Positions 35,236-43,059 of a stretch of DNA of 48,263 nucleotides are shown in pieces. The notes below the pieces were generated by a model that was given only the letters and a program-made list of their open reading frames with translations, ran no database searches and was not told the origin of the DNA. Positions within the stretch are counted from its first letter, which is position 1. Every line of letters begins with the position of its first letter. This stretch comes from Paludibacteraceae bacterium (GTDB lineage: Bacteria > Bacteroidota > Bacteroidia > Bacteroidales > Paludibacteraceae), in NCBI GenBank assembly GCA_017647145.1, contig JAGCLD010000012.1, positions 1-48,263 on the forward strand, given 5' to 3'. The translations under genes and the position numbers were made by a program.

Positions 35236-37077
35236 ATGGCAGATATAATACATTTGCTCCCTGATGCTGTGGCTAATCAAATAGCTGCTGGAGAAGTAAT
35301 ACAAAGACCGGCTTCTGTGCTGAAAGAATTAGTGGAAAATGCTATAGACGCTGGGGCTACTTCTATCAAAATAGAACTGAAAGATGCAGGAAAAACCCTC
35401 ATCAGAGTTGCTGATAATGGCAAAGGAATGAGTGCTACTGATGCAAGAATGGCTTTTGAACGACACGCTACGTCAAAAATCAAACATGCTGATGATTTAT
35501 TAACCTTGCACACCATGGGCTTTAGAGGTGAAGCCTTACCTTCTATTGCCTCTGTGGCTGTAGTAGAACTCAAGACCAGAAGAAAGGACGATGAACTGGG
35601 TACGCTCTTGGTTCTCTCAGGAAGCGAAGTTGAAAAACAAGAAACTATAAACTGTGCACAAGGGGCTACATTTGATGTGAAAAACTTATTCTTCAATGTC
35701 CCTGCAAGAAGAAGGTTCCTAAAAGTCAATTCAACGGAACTTCGCAACCTTAATACGGAATTTCTGCGCATAGCATTAGTCAACCCACAAGTGGCTTTCT
35801 CCTACGTAGTAGATGGAGAAGAGCAATATAACCTACCGGCCACATTCACAAAAATGCGCATTGACAATATTTTTGGAAGAGGAAGAAAAAACCTAATGCA
35901 ACAACTCCTCACCATCGAAACGGATGCACAAATAGTGAAGATTAGAGGATTCGTGGGAAAACCGGAAGGAGCACAAAAAAGCGCTAACCAATTCTTCTTT
36001 GTGAACGGACGTTTCATGAAACATCCTTATTTCCACAAGGCAGTAATTAATGCCTATGGAAATATGCTGGCACAAGAGGAAAATCCACACTACTTCATCT
36101 ATATGGATGTGGACCCAAAGGATATTGACGTCAACATACATCCCACCAAAACGGAAATAAAGTTTGTGGACGAACAAGCCATTTGGGCCATCTTGAATGC
36201 TTCTGTAAAAGAAGCTCTCGGAAAATATCATGTGGCAGATACCATCGACTTCAATCAGGAAGGCGCACCTGACATTCCACTGATGAATGTTGATAATTGG
36301 CAAAACATTAAAGCGCCTACCACAACTGTCAATCCACAGTATAATCCTTTTGACAAGTCTAACACTTACACAAGAAAAAACACCACTGATTGGCAACTTT
36401 TCTATGAAGAGGACAAAAAAGGATTGGGCGCAATAGATGAAACGGACATGAGTCTGGATACGCCGGAAGAAGATAATATCCCGGCACAAATTACAAATTG
36501 GGAAATCAGTCCGGAGAAAATCGCCTTGGCACAACAACTGTGGGACCAATATATAATGCTTCCTGCTCAAAATGGGATGCTACTAATCGAACCAAGAAGA
36601 GCACACGCAAGAATACTCTACGAACGCTATTTGGCTTTATTAAAACAGACACAAAGGGTGTCACAGCAATTACTATTTCCGGAAGAGTATATAGTCCCAA
36701 CAGAGGACAAATTATATTTCGAGAAAATACTGGAAGACCTACACTGTTTAGGCTTTGAAATCGAACATCTCGGTGACAATGCATTCAGAATAAATGGCAT
36801 ACCGGCCGACTTGCAAAACTCCATGCCACAAGATGTATTAGACGAAATAGTCTTTGCCGTAAAAAATAGTCCAACCAACATTAAGGACAACTATCAGGAA
36901 ATCACTGCAAGAACATTGGCTAATGCTGCAGCACTGAAAATGAAACGCGGATTAACAACAGAGGAAATACAAGATTTGTTACACAACTTGCTGAACTGCA
37001 AGAATCACATCTACGATGCTACCGGGAAACAAATCATGATATTCATCGAAAAGAAAGAGTTTGATAATCGCTTTTAA
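35236..37077 (+). CDS. mutL: DNA mismatch repair protein MutL
   Basis: 613-residue MutL. The GHKL ATPase domain is intact: 'LVENAIDAGAT', 'DNGKGM' and 'TMGFRGEALPSIASV', then the transducer domain to about 330. A disordered linker (about 340-440) leads to the C-terminal dimerisation domain. The usual endonuclease motif DQHA(x)2E(x)4E is replaced by E452-P-R-R-A-H-A-R-I-L-Y-E463, and the CPHGRP motif near the C-terminus is absent ('LLNCKNHIYDATGKQIMIF'). So this MutL is likely a mismatch-repair organiser without the metal-dependent nickase. Bacteroidota MutLs are divergent here, but retention of DQH is common, as far as I know. Confidence 0.93.
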   Translation: MADIIHLLPDAVANQIAAGEVIQRPASVLKELVENAIDAGATSIKIELKDAGKTLIRVADNGKGMSATDARMAFERHATSKIKHADDLLTLHTMGFRGEALPSIASVAVVELKTRRKDDELGTLLVLSGSEVEKQETINCAQGATFDVKNLFFNVPARRRFLKVNSTELRNLNTEFLRIALVNPQVAFSYVVDGEEQYNLPATFTKMRIDNIFGRGRKNLMQQLLTIETDAQIVKIRGFVGKPEGAQKSANQFFFVNGRFMKHPYFHKAVINAYGNMLAQEENPHYFIYMDVDPKDIDVNIHPTKTEIKFVDEQAIWAILNASVKEALGKYHVADTIDFNQEGAPDIPLMNVDNWQNIKAPTTTVNPQYNPFDKSNTYTRKNTTDWQLFYEEDKKGLGAIDETDMSLDTPEEDNIPAQITNWEISPEKIALAQQLWDQYIMLPAQNGMLLIEPRRAHARILYERYLALLKQTQRVSQQLLFPEEYIVPTEDKLYFEKILEDLHCLGFEIEHLGDNAFRINGIPADLQNSMPQDVLDEIVFAVKNSPTNIKDNYQEITARTLANAAALKMKRGLTTEEIQDLLHNLLNCKNHIYDATGKQIMIFIEKKEFDNRF

Positions 37078-37082
37078 GAAAT

Positions 37083-38438
37083 ATGAGTAAAAAACTTCCA
37101 CTAACCTTAGGTACTGAACCGGTCAAGAAATTATTGAGAGCATATGCCATGCCATCCATCATTGCCATGACAGCGTCTTCGCTCTACAACATGGTGGATA
37201 GTATTTTTATCGGACATGGAGTGGGAGAATTAGCTCTATCCGGACTGGCTGTTACTTTTCCACTAATGAATCTTGCTGCGGCTTTTGGTTCGCTTGTGGG
37301 TGTAGGAGCAAGCACGCTTATATCTGTCAAACTCGGACAAAAGGACTATAAAACAGCTCAGCAAGTTCTAGGCAATGTTTTCGTCCTTAATCTCATAATC
37401 GGCGTATGCTTCACAACTCTTTCACTTGCTTTTCTTGAACCTATCTTAAGGTTCTTTGGAGCTAGCGAGAACACATTGCCTTATGCTAAAGACTACATGA
37501 CCATCATCCTCTTGGGAAATGTAATTACACACATCTATTTAGGGCTGAACGCAGTGTTAAGATCTTCTGGACATCCACGTTTGTCCATGTACGCCACTAT
37601 CACTACAGTTCTGCTCAACGCAATATTAGACCCCATATTTATATTTGTCTTTGATTGGGGAATCAAGGGAGCCGCTATCGCTACTATTTTAGCTCAAATC
37701 ATTGCGTTGGCATGGCAATGCAAACTATTCGCCAATCCTAATGAATTGCTACACTTCCACAAAGGAATATTCAGATTGAAAAAAAGAATTGTAATGGACT
37801 CTTTCTCTATTGGAATGGCGCCTTTCTTGATGAACTTGGCTTCTTGTTTCATCGTCATTCTCATCAATAACGGATTGGGAAGATATGGTGGTGACCTGGC
37901 TATCGGAGCTTACGGCATTGTCAATAGGGTTGTTTTCTTGTTTATTATGGTGGTAATGGGGCTTAACCAGGGAATGCAACCTATTGCCGGATATAATTAC
38001 GGAGCACAGCAAATGCAACGTGTCATGGAAGTACTCAAGGTAACAATCTTATATGCTACAATGGTCATGACCTTAGGATTTGTGGTGGGAGAATTCATGC
38101 CGGAATGGGTCGCAAGGGTTTTCACTTCTGAAAAGGAATTGATAAGACTCGCAGCGGATGGAATGCGGGTTATTATGTTCGTATTCCCCGTCATTGGTTT
38201 CCAAATGGTGGTGAGCAACTTCTTTCAAAGCATCGGAATGGCAAGACAGTCTATTTTCTTGTCGCTCACAAGACAAGTGCTGTTCTTAATCCCACTACTC
38301 ATCATTCTACCCCGATACTGGGGAATGACTGGAGTCTGGATAAGCATGCCCATATCTGACTTTATCGCATCGGTAGTGGCTGCTGGAATGCTACTGCATA
38401 AAATGAAAAACAACAAATTACATCAACCCACAATGTAA
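37083..38438 (+). CDS. MATE family efflux transporter
   Basis: 451-residue inner-membrane transporter with 12 predicted helices, arranged as two six-helix halves. The MATE signature appears near the N-terminus ('MPSIIAMTASSLYNMVDSIFIGHG') and its repeat in the second half ('LNQGMQPIAGYNYGAQQMQRV'). It exports cationic drugs or metabolites driven by Na+ or H+. Fourth gene of the manC cluster, 5 bases after mutL; substrate cannot be read from the sequence. Confidence 0.92.
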   Translation: MSKKLPLTLGTEPVKKLLRAYAMPSIIAMTASSLYNMVDSIFIGHGVGELALSGLAVTFPLMNLAAAFGSLVGVGASTLISVKLGQKDYKTAQQVLGNVFVLNLIIGVCFTTLSLAFLEPILRFFGASENTLPYAKDYMTIILLGNVITHIYLGLNAVLRSSGHPRLSMYATITTVLLNAILDPIFIFVFDWGIKGAAIATILAQIIALAWQCKLFANPNELLHFHKGIFRLKKRIVMDSFSIGMAPFLMNLASCFIVILINNGLGRYGGDLAIGAYGIVNRVVFLFIMVVMGLNQGMQPIAGYNYGAQQMQRVMEVLKVTILYATMVMTLGFVVGEFMPEWVARVFTSEKELIRLAADGMRVIMFVFPVIGFQMVVSNFFQSIGMARQSIFLSLTRQVLFLIPLLIILPRYWGMTGVWISMPISDFIASVVAAGMLLHKMKNNKLHQPTM

Positions 38439-38445
38439 TAAGATT

Positions 38446-39045
38446 ATGATACTCAACATCGGAAGACAATTAGGTAGTGGCGGACGTGAAATAGCCCAAA
38501 GAGTTGCACGTAATTTAAACATGAAATTTCTGGATAAAGAACTCATCCTGCTGGCTGCTAAAGAGAGTGGCATCGCAACTGAAATGTTTGAACGTGCGGA
38601 TGAATGTACACAAAAAACTGGTGGATTCTGGGGATTTCATTTGCCATGGATGTCTTCTCTTCCGTGTTCAGAAGGATTAACTAACGACACACTCTTTCAA
38701 ATACAAAGTGAAGTCATAAAAAAAGAAGCCGAACTGCACGATTGCATATTTGTGGGAAGGTGTGCCGATTATATATTGAGAGAACGAAAAGACTGCTTGA
38801 ATGTATTTGTTTCCGCACATGAAGATGATCGCATAATACGCTTACAAAGCGCTCTCAATATCCCTGAAGAAGAAGCTCGACAGTTAATTGAAAGAACTGA
38901 TAAACAGCGTGCTGCATACTACAATTTCTACACCAACAAAACGTGGGGAGAGGCGGCCAGCTATGATTTATGTATCAATTCTTCTGTATTAGGAATTGAG
39001 AATGCTTGCCACCTGATAGAAAAATGTATCGAATGTCTCAAATAA
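38446..39045 (+). CDS. Cytidylate kinase-like family protein
   Basis: 199-residue P-loop kinase. The 'GRQLGSGGREIAQRVA' segment at residues 6-21 is the nucleotide-binding loop of the cytidylate-kinase-2 family; 'FVGRCADYIL' and 'RIIRLQSAL...EEARQLIERTDKQRAAYYNFYTNKTWG' fit the lid and NMP-binding region. True CMP kinase activity is not assured: family members often exist next to a standard Cmk. Last gene of the cluster; the next gene points the other way. Confidence 0.85.
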   Translation: MILNIGRQLGSGGREIAQRVARNLNMKFLDKELILLAAKESGIATEMFERADECTQKTGGFWGFHLPWMSSLPCSEGLTNDTLFQIQSEVIKKEAELHDCIFVGRCADYILRERKDCLNVFVSAHEDDRIIRLQSALNIPEEEARQLIERTDKQRAAYYNFYTNKTWGEAASYDLCINSSVLGIENACHLIEKCIECLK

Positions 39046-39054
39046 TGTGACAAT

Positions 39055-39510
39055 CTATTCACTCCAAGCGGATTTGACATCAAGAAAGTTACGTTCTAAA
39101 CGTATCATAGCGTTTGCCATAAAACGATAGAAATCTGGCCAATGTGCCCTACGATGTATATCTAAATTGGCTTGCATCGTATAAATACGACTCACCATTT
39201 GTCCGGTCTCTAACAGATACATCTCTTCCCAGATAAGCCCATCTGGAAAGTCCTCTTCTAAGATAACCTTATAACGGAGAAAATGATCATATATTCGCTG
39301 CTGGCGGGCCGTATCCTTGTGTGAAATCTCAAGAATCACAAATGCTCCTTCTCGCGTGGCATCAAACTTCAAACTCACTCCCTTAAACCGCGTATTATGC
39401 AACAAGAAATTTCTACGCTTAAAGCGCAGCGCTGGCAGAGAGGATGAATATTCACCAAAACCCTCCCAGAATTCTTTCTTTAGTATTTTAAGTTCTTCGC
39501 GCGAATACAT
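39055..39510 (-). CDS. DUF4268 domain protein
   Basis: 151-residue cytoplasmic protein matching DUF4268 (mostly alpha/beta; 'LKKEFWEGFG', 'LRFKRRNFLLHNTRFKGVSLKFDA', 'RIYTMQANLDIHRRAHWPDFYRFMANAMIRLE'). DUF4268 occurs alone and at the C-terminus of some nuclease-like proteins; a role in DNA binding or repair has been suggested by such fusions, but the function is unknown. It is convergent with the cytidylate-kinase-like gene, 9 bases apart. An imperfect TACTTTCG box lies 10 bases upstream of its start. Confidence 0.82.
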   Translation of the reverse strand: MYSREELKILKKEFWEGFGEYSSSLPALRFKRRNFLLHNTRFKGVSLKFDATREGAFVILEISHKDTARQQRIYDHFLRYKVILEEDFPDGLIWEEMYLLETGQMVSRIYTMQANLDIHRRAHWPDFYRFMANAMIRLERNFLDVKSAWSE

Positions 39511-39654
39511 AATCGTGTGCGAAAGTACATAATTTTAAGGAAATAATAAAAAAGATGACTCCTAACACAACTTTCTAAGCTGGATTTAAAACTCTTTGAC
39601 AAAAATATGTTCAAGAATTAATATATATTGACTTATCTACCGATTGATAATCCT

Positions 39655-39683
39655 TTGAAGTTTAGGAAAAATACTTATCTTTG
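39655..39683 (+). promoter_or_regulatory. ptb-buk promoter
   Basis: TTG at 39655-39657, 18-bp spacer, TATCTTTG at 39676-39683; 55-base leader before ptb. Confidence 0.7.
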
Positions 39684-39738
39684 CCAAGTAAATAACGCTT
39701 ATATTTATAACCTACATATTAATATAATCTAATACATT

Positions 39739-40653
39739 ATGGAACCGATTAAATCGTTCAAAGAATTATCAGCACGCCTTACGGCTGTCGGAAGAAAAAG
39801 AGTGGCATTGGCTAACGCCGTTGATGAACACTCGTTGGAAGCTATCACGATGGCTATTAAAGCTGGATTTGTAGAAGCTTATCTTGTCGGAAGTGCTGAA
39901 GTTATCAAACAATTTGACTTCCTTCAAACTCCTGATGTCGCACCTTATGTGCACATTACTGACATTGCCGACACCTTGGAAGCTACTGTCGAAGCTGTAA
40001 GAAAAGTTAAAGAAGGAGAAGCGGATGTGTTGATGAAAGGATTGGTAAACACCGATGTTCTCATCAGAGCCATCTTGGATAAAGAAAAAGGACTCCTGCC
40101 TCCGGGAAGAGTGCTCTCTTTCACTGCTAGTTTCCAAATTCCTAAGTACCACAAATTGCTCTTCTTTGCTGATCCGGCTGTAATCCCTTCACCAAACGTA
40201 GAACAAAGAGAGGCTATTATTAAATACACCATTGCCACTGCACGCAAATTTGGTGTGCAACAACCTAAAATTGCACTTGTACACGCAACAGAAAAACCAA
40301 GCCCGAAAATCCAATACATGAACGACTACCTCGAAATCATGGAAAGATATAGAAATGGGGTGTTTGGAGACGTTATCATGGACGGACCTGTTGACGTATT
40401 CTTGGCTTTGGACAAAGAAAGAGGAGCCATCAAAAAAGTTCCTACTCCTGTATTAGGTGATGCCGACATAGTTATATTCCCTAACTTTGAAGCTGCTAAC
40501 GCATTCTATAAAGCACTCATCTCATTCGCTGATGCTGAAATGGGAGGTATGCTGGAAGGTACTTCAAAACCGGTAGTCCTCACATCTAGATCAGAAGACA
40601 TTCAATCAAAATTCAATAGTATCGCTTTAGCTTGTATTTCCGCAAATGAATAA
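39739..40653 (+). CDS. ptb: Phosphate butyryltransferase
   Basis: 304-residue member of the phosphate acetyl/butyryltransferase family. It converts butyryl-CoA (or a branched acyl-CoA) and phosphate to acyl phosphate. Family core 'ADVLMKGLVNTDVLIRAIL', 'KIALVHATEKPSPKIQYMNDYLEIMERY' and 'VDVFLALDKERGAIKK' is present. Paired with buk (8-base overlap), it gives acid formation with ATP synthesis. Length matches clostridial Ptb. Acetyl-CoA specificity (Pta) is unlikely because the partner is a butyrate kinase. Confidence 0.93.
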   Translation: MEPIKSFKELSARLTAVGRKRVALANAVDEHSLEAITMAIKAGFVEAYLVGSAEVIKQFDFLQTPDVAPYVHITDIADTLEATVEAVRKVKEGEADVLMKGLVNTDVLIRAILDKEKGLLPPGRVLSFTASFQIPKYHKLLFFADPAVIPSPNVEQREAIIKYTIATARKFGVQQPKIALVHATEKPSPKIQYMNDYLEIMERYRNGVFGDVIMDGPVDVFLALDKERGAIKKVPTPVLGDADIVIFPNFEAANAFYKALISFADAEMGGMLEGTSKPVVLTSRSEDIQSKFNSIALACISANE

Positions 40654-41710
40654 AATTTTAGTTATCAATCCGGGATCTACCTCTACAAAAATCGCTGTAT
40701 ATCAAGACGAACAACAAATATTATTAGAGGTAATTAGACACTCTGCAGAAGAAATTGGACGCTACGAAAAAATTGCTGACCAATACGAATTCCGCAAAGA
40801 TCTTATAATTAGTAAAGTGCAAGAAAAAGGCATCGAAACAAACGATTTTGATGCTATCATCGGACGTGGTGGTATGGTTAGACCACTCGAATCTGGTGTA
40901 TATGCCGTTAACCAAGCTATGTTGGACGACTTGCGCAATTGTCGCTACTCTGCTGAACACGCAAGTAACCTCGGTGGAGTAATCGCATACGAAATGGCAA
41001 ATGCCATCGGATGCCCTGCATACATCGCTGACCCTGTGGCTGTAGATGAACTCAGCGACCTCGCACGCATCAGCGGACACCCTGAACTCCCACGCAGATC
41101 CATCTTCCATGCACTCAACCACAAAGCTGTAGGAAGACGCTATGCAAAGGAAGTAGGTAAAAAATACGAAGAACTCAATCTGGTAATTGTTCACATGGGT
41201 GGAGGTGTTTCTGTAGGAGCACACAAACAAGGTAAAGTGGTAGACGTCAACCAAGCTTTAGACGGATGGGGTCCTTTCTCTCCTGAAAGAGCGGGTACTC
41301 TTCCTGCAGGTGACCTCGTAAAACTTTGCTTTAGCGGAAAATACACTGAAGCTGAAGTAAAGAAAATGTTAGTTGGTAAAGGTGGATTCTTTGCACATTT
41401 AGGAACAACTGACGCTCGCGAAGTTGACAACATGGTTGAAGCTGGCGACAAGAAAGCGGCTCTCATTTTGGATGCTTTCTCTTATGCCATCACAAAAGAA
41501 ATTGGAGCTATGTTGCTTGCTATGCAAGACAAAACTGACGCCGTTATTCTCACCGGTGGTATCGCATACGACCCATTCGTTGTAGAATACCTCAAGAAAT
41601 ATGTAAGCCCATTTGCTCCTGTGATTGTTTATCCGGGCGAAGACGAAATGGGTGCATTAGCTGGCTGTGCATTACGTGCGCTTAATGGAGAACCTGTGAA
41701 AACATACTAA
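40646..41710 (+). CDS. buk: Butyrate kinase
   Basis: 354-residue acetate/butyrate kinase family (ASKHA fold) enzyme that makes ATP from acyl phosphate. 'INPGSTSTKIAVY' at the N-terminus is the phosphate-1 loop, 'GRGGMVRPLESGVY' and 'HMGGGVSVGAHKQGK' are family signatures, and 'AVILTGGIAYD' the adenosine motif. Its start overlaps ptb by 8 bases, giving translational coupling and balanced expression. Shorter than acetate kinase (about 400), as expected for Buk. Branched-chain substrates (isobutyrate, isovalerate) cannot be excluded. Confidence 0.95.
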   Translation: MNKILVINPGSTSTKIAVYQDEQQILLEVIRHSAEEIGRYEKIADQYEFRKDLIISKVQEKGIETNDFDAIIGRGGMVRPLESGVYAVNQAMLDDLRNCRYSAEHASNLGGVIAYEMANAIGCPAYIADPVAVDELSDLARISGHPELPRRSIFHALNHKAVGRRYAKEVGKKYEELNLVIVHMGGGVSVGAHKQGKVVDVNQALDGWGPFSPERAGTLPAGDLVKLCFSGKYTEAEVKKMLVGKGGFFAHLGTTDAREVDNMVEAGDKKAALILDAFSYAITKEIGAMLLAMQDKTDAVILTGGIAYDPFVVEYLKKYVSPFAPVIVYPGEDEMGALAGCALRALNGEPVKTY

Positions 41711-41774
41711 GAGGCAAAAACTTTTTCACTCTACTGAATGTTATATTGTAAACAAAACCTAAATACTATATATT

Positions 41775-41954
41775 ATGAAAAGAGATGAAATTATTTGCCA
41801 TTGCATGGGAGTAACACGGGGCGAAATTGAAGACGCCATTAAAGCAAAAAAACTCACAACAGTTGAAGAAGTTGGCGAAGCCACATCGGCTGGTACAGGA
41901 TGTGGCGGATGTCAAAACAATATCCAAGACATTTTAAAAGAAATCAATGGATAA
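41775..41954 (+). CDS. BFD-like [2Fe-2S] protein
   Basis: A 59-residue protein consisting of a single BFD-like domain. Cysteines C8-x-C10 and C43-x-x-C46 ('CHC' and 'CGGC') have the exact spacing of bacterioferritin-associated-ferredoxin type [2Fe-2S] binding; the flanking 'EIICHCMGVTRGEIEDAI' matches the family. These proteins pass electrons in iron release or in reductase complexes. It lies 64 bases after buk and before a strong terminator, so it is probably co-transcribed with ptb-buk. A partner is not evident. Confidence 0.88.
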   Translation: MKRDEIICHCMGVTRGEIEDAIKAKKLTTVEEVGEATSAGTGCGGCQNNIQDILKEING

Positions 41955-41957
41955 AAT

Positions 41958-41986
41958 AAGCAGGTTGCCCGTTGGGTAACCTGCTT
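41958..41986. terminator. ptb-buk terminator
   Basis: Long stem AAGCAGGTT / AACCTGCTT continued by CCC / GGG around a GTT loop, followed by TCTTTT. Confidence 0.85.
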
Positions 41987-42040
41987 TCTTTTAGGAATGC
42001 ATGAGGCGAATCTCACGCAATATCTATTTAACGATTTGGC

Positions 42041-43003
42041 TTATAACTCCCATGCCAAACCACTCGCACCTAAGATAGCTGCATCACTCTCTTTTAATTG
42101 TGAGAACAACACTTTGATCTTATTTCGCCACATAGGCATGAGGTTTTGATTCATACTTTGCACAACGGGTTTCATCAACAAATCGCCGGCCTTGGTCAAT
42201 CCGCCAAAGAGTATGATAGCTTCAGGTGAACTAAATACTACAAAATCGGCAAATGCTTCTCCTAACATCTTACCGGTAAACTCAAAGATTTCTTTGGCTA
42301 ATTCATCGCCTTGCACAGCTGCTTCAAACACATCCTTGGAGGTGATATCTTCTAATGGTATATTGCGAAGAAGGCTGGGAGTAACAGTAGTCTCCAATTT
42401 CTCACGGGCCGTACGTGCCACTCCGGTTGCTGAGGCATAGGCTTCCAGACAACCGGTCTTGCCACATCCACACAATCTGCCATTGTGACGAACCATGGTC
42501 ACATGACCCAATTCACCGGCAAAACCATCATGTCCATACAACACTCCTCCGTTCACTACTATACCACTACCTACTCCGGTACCTAAAGTAATAGTAATGA
42601 AGTTCTTCATGCCTCGTGCTGCTCCATAGGTCATCTCGCCCACGGCTGCTGCATTGGCATCGTTTGTCAGTCGCACAGGCAAACCAATGCAATCAGTCAT
42701 CATCTGAGCAAATGGAATCACTTGTTGACCACCCCAAGTGAGATTTACGGCATTCTCTATGGTGCCGTTATAATAATTGGCATTGGGGGCTCCAATCCCT
42801 ATTCCGCGAACATCACTCAAAGAATAACTCTTCTCCACCAATCGCTTAACTGCATCACACAAATTGGACACAAACTCTTCACTTTTCGCCGTATCATTAC
42901 TGCGAATTGCTGTCTGATCCAACACATTACCACGAGCATCTACAATTCCTATCTTCGCTGTAGTAGCTCCTATATCAATCCCAACTACATAAGGTTTTTC
43001 CAT
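42041..43003 (-). CDS. ROK family sugar kinase (glucokinase-like)
   Basis: 320-residue ROK-family kinase, cytoplasmic, probably phosphorylating glucose or another hexose. ATP loop 'GIDIGATTAKIGIVD' at residues 8-22, 'TLGTGVGSGIVV' in the middle, sugar-binding 'GELGHVT', and the zinc signature 'CGCGKTGCLEAYAS'. There is no N-terminal helix-turn-helix, so it is a kinase rather than a repressor. A TATATTCG box on the minus strand, 43031-43024, lies 20 bases upstream of the ATG and may be its promoter. Confidence 0.9.
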   Translation of the reverse strand: MEKPYVVGIDIGATTAKIGIVDARGNVLDQTAIRSNDTAKSEEFVSNLCDAVKRLVEKSYSLSDVRGIGIGAPNANYYNGTIENAVNLTWGGQQVIPFAQMMTDCIGLPVRLTNDANAAAVGEMTYGAARGMKNFITITLGTGVGSGIVVNGGVLYGHDGFAGELGHVTMVRHNGRLCGCGKTGCLEAYASATGVARTAREKLETTVTPSLLRNIPLEDITSKDVFEAAVQGDELAKEIFEFTGKMLGEAFADFVVFSSPEAIILFGGLTKAGDLLMKPVVQSMNQNLMPMWRNKIKVLFSQLKESDAAILGASGLAWEL

Positions 43004-43059
43004 AAATAAACATTCTTTTTATGCGAATATATCGCTGGTTAGTAAAAATTTATTCGTCG

